Origin: Parus major
Taxonomy: Eukaryota > Chordata > Aves > Passeriformes > Paridae
Reading direction: 5' to 3'
Length of the DNA stretch: 64,000 nucleotides
NCBI RefSeq assembly: GCF_001522545.3
Contig: NC_031776.1
Span: forward strand, 29,558,629 to 29,622,628
Part shown: positions 62,901 through 64,000 of the stretch, in pieces
Layout of the letters: each line of letters opens with the position of its first letter
How positions within the stretch are numbered: the first letter of the stretch is position 1
Position numbers and translations under genes: made by a program
The notes under the pieces: generated by a model
Told to the model about the DNA's origin: nothing
Databases searched by the model: none
The model's input: only the letters and a program-made list of their open reading frames with translations

Positions 62901-63479
62901 TATGGCAGCAAGCTGCTTTCTTTTTAAATCCTTAGTACTTTAAGAGTGTGAGTCTCATAGAAACATAATGGACTTGCAGTCTGAAATCTCTCTAAATGGG
63001 AATTTCAAACATCCCACTGACTGTTTGTGCTAGGCAAAATTGTTCCTGTCTTTGTTGGACCAGACAGGGGATAATAGCAAATAAGCCTGACTGTTCCATT
63101 TCTGCTTGGCTTCTGCATCCTTTTCGTGGGGGCAAAAAGAGAATCTGAATTTCTTTCAGCTAATCCTGTAGTGATCCCTTTTAGACAAACAGTTGACTCC
63201 AGCAGGTCAATCCATCCCCAGAATAAAAGGAATTTATATATATTCTTTCTTGAGCTCCTTTTAGCAAAGTAAATACTATCACTGCTCTGTGGTAATGTGG
63301 GGCCTTTTTCAGCTGGGGTGGCAAAACCAACACAGAAACAGTGAGGAGAACAACACCACACCTCTCCTGCCATAACAGCAGGGGACAGGCACCAGTTGAT
63401 AAGGTTTGGGAGCACAGCAGCTGTCATGTGTCTGTTTGGCAAAATCCCCAGCTAGGAAACCCATTCCACACTGATTATT
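56981..63479. other. Long noncoding stretch, no supported gene
   Basis: AT-rich DNA with a 14-nt T run at 58111-58124, (TC)n runs at about 58935-58947 and 61554-61567, and a T run at about 59519-59529. Open frames such as 58558-58968 (-, 136 codons), 57325-57624 (-) and 63005-63442 (-, 145 codons) have no recognisable domain. No CR1 fragment is recognised. Confidence 0.5.
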
Positions 63480-63870
63480 AGTCATGACTGCTTTTCCAGT
63501 CTCAGCTAATTCCTCGGCAGACAGGAGCACTTTGAGGGCATCCTAATTTTTAATTAGGGCATTGGCTTCTGTTGCATTTTGTTACGACATAAGCACCTTG
63601 TTCCCTAAACCAGCAGCGCTTCTAGGCCAGCTCTCCAGCAGATAGAAGTGGACTCACGTTCCCCTTCTTCTCCTGAGTATTTGTGCTACTGTTTTTTATG
63701 CAATGTTTCAGGCAAGCGCTCATGCTCCCAGGACAGCAGCTGCCAGCTTTATTAAGTAATTGGAGTGCAGGAGTCATGCTTACAGCTCAGCCTCTGCTGA
63801 CGGGAATTCAGCAGGGAGAGCTGAACTTTATTCCAAAGTACAGCACAGCCCTTCTCCAGAGGGGCCAATG
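63480..63870. promoter_or_regulatory. Candidate conserved noncoding element at right edge
   Basis: Six CpGs (63515, 63585, 63617, 63657, 63717, 63801) are retained in moderately AT-rich, non-repetitive DNA. Motifs include the near-palindrome CCTAATTTTTAATTAGG (63542-63558, with TAATTAG homeodomain core), a CAGCTG E-box near 63738 and TTAAGTAATTGG near 63752. A small open frame (63683-63871, +) crosses it but shows no family. Together this suggests an enhancer; coding sequence is less likely. Confidence 0.35.
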
Positions 63871-64000
63871 AATGTGAGAGAAATATATGAACAGGCAAGT
63901 CCCCCTGCAACAGCCATCACTTATTAATGTTTCAAAGATAAGAGCACTGCCTTAAGAGTCTGCCTCGAGTTTCTAAATGCAGATTTTGCAACTGCTTTGG

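Noticed and set aside
1..64000. Endogenous retrovirus LTRs, DNA transposons, tRNA genes, CRISPR arrays or bacterial-type operons
   Set aside because: I looked for the typical bird ERV LTR starts, terminal inverted repeats, tRNA A/B boxes with cloverleaf pairing and regularly spaced repeats, and saw no convincing case by eye. A profile search could still find diverged copies.

Overview
This is AT-rich, CpG-poor vertebrate nuclear DNA, almost certainly from a bird or a close sauropsid relative. The main evidence is interspersed repeats. There are several 3' ends of chicken-repeat-1 (CR1) LINEs, including one about 475-bp piece at 31040-31514 that still encodes the end of the CR1 reverse-transcriptase ORF2. 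There are also shorter pieces at 44541-44683, 45615-45678 and 56483-56588, and an older piece at 20398-20470. Microsatellites, homopolymer runs and A/C- or T/G-rich low-complexity tracts are scattered throughout, as expected for eukaryotic noncoding DNA. I see no operons, bacterial genes, viral genomes, CRISPR arrays, rRNAs or convincing tRNAs.

I could not identify any protein-coding gene with confidence. Nearly all open frames are 60-145 codons long, lack splice context and overlap one another on both strands, as random open frames do. Three stretches have some exon-like character and are listed as weak candidates: 30072-30190 (+), 22471-22849 (-) inside a 169-codon open frame, and 24944-25063 (+). 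I do not recognise their products. The window is best read as intergenic gene-desert DNA or the inside of a very large intron.

Layout. 1-6 kb is plain noncoding DNA with two adjacent G-quadruplex-type motifs near the left end and a 10-bp hairpin near 5150. 6.6 kb holds three CAGCTG E-boxes, two of them 10 bp apart. 7-20 kb is mostly featureless, with a few short tandem or direct repeats. 20-31 kb holds the old CR1 piece, the three candidate exons and two AT-rich blocks that look conserved. 31.0-31.5 kb is the largest CR1 copy. 33.1 kb is a small GC-rich patch. 34-44 kb is largely featureless. 44.5-45.7 kb holds a (CA)n run abutting a CR1 end, and a second CR1 end. 47.8-64 kb holds several blocks that keep CpGs and homeodomain-like or E-box sites in an otherwise CpG-depleted background (47.8, 50.7, 52.1, 54.5-55.1, 56.1 and 63.5-63.9 kb).

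The most interesting part is this right-hand third. Its clustered CpG-retaining blocks resemble the conserved noncoding enhancers that surround developmental transcription-factor genes. That reading is inference from composition and motifs; no alignment was possible here. I found no clear sign of a new biological system.
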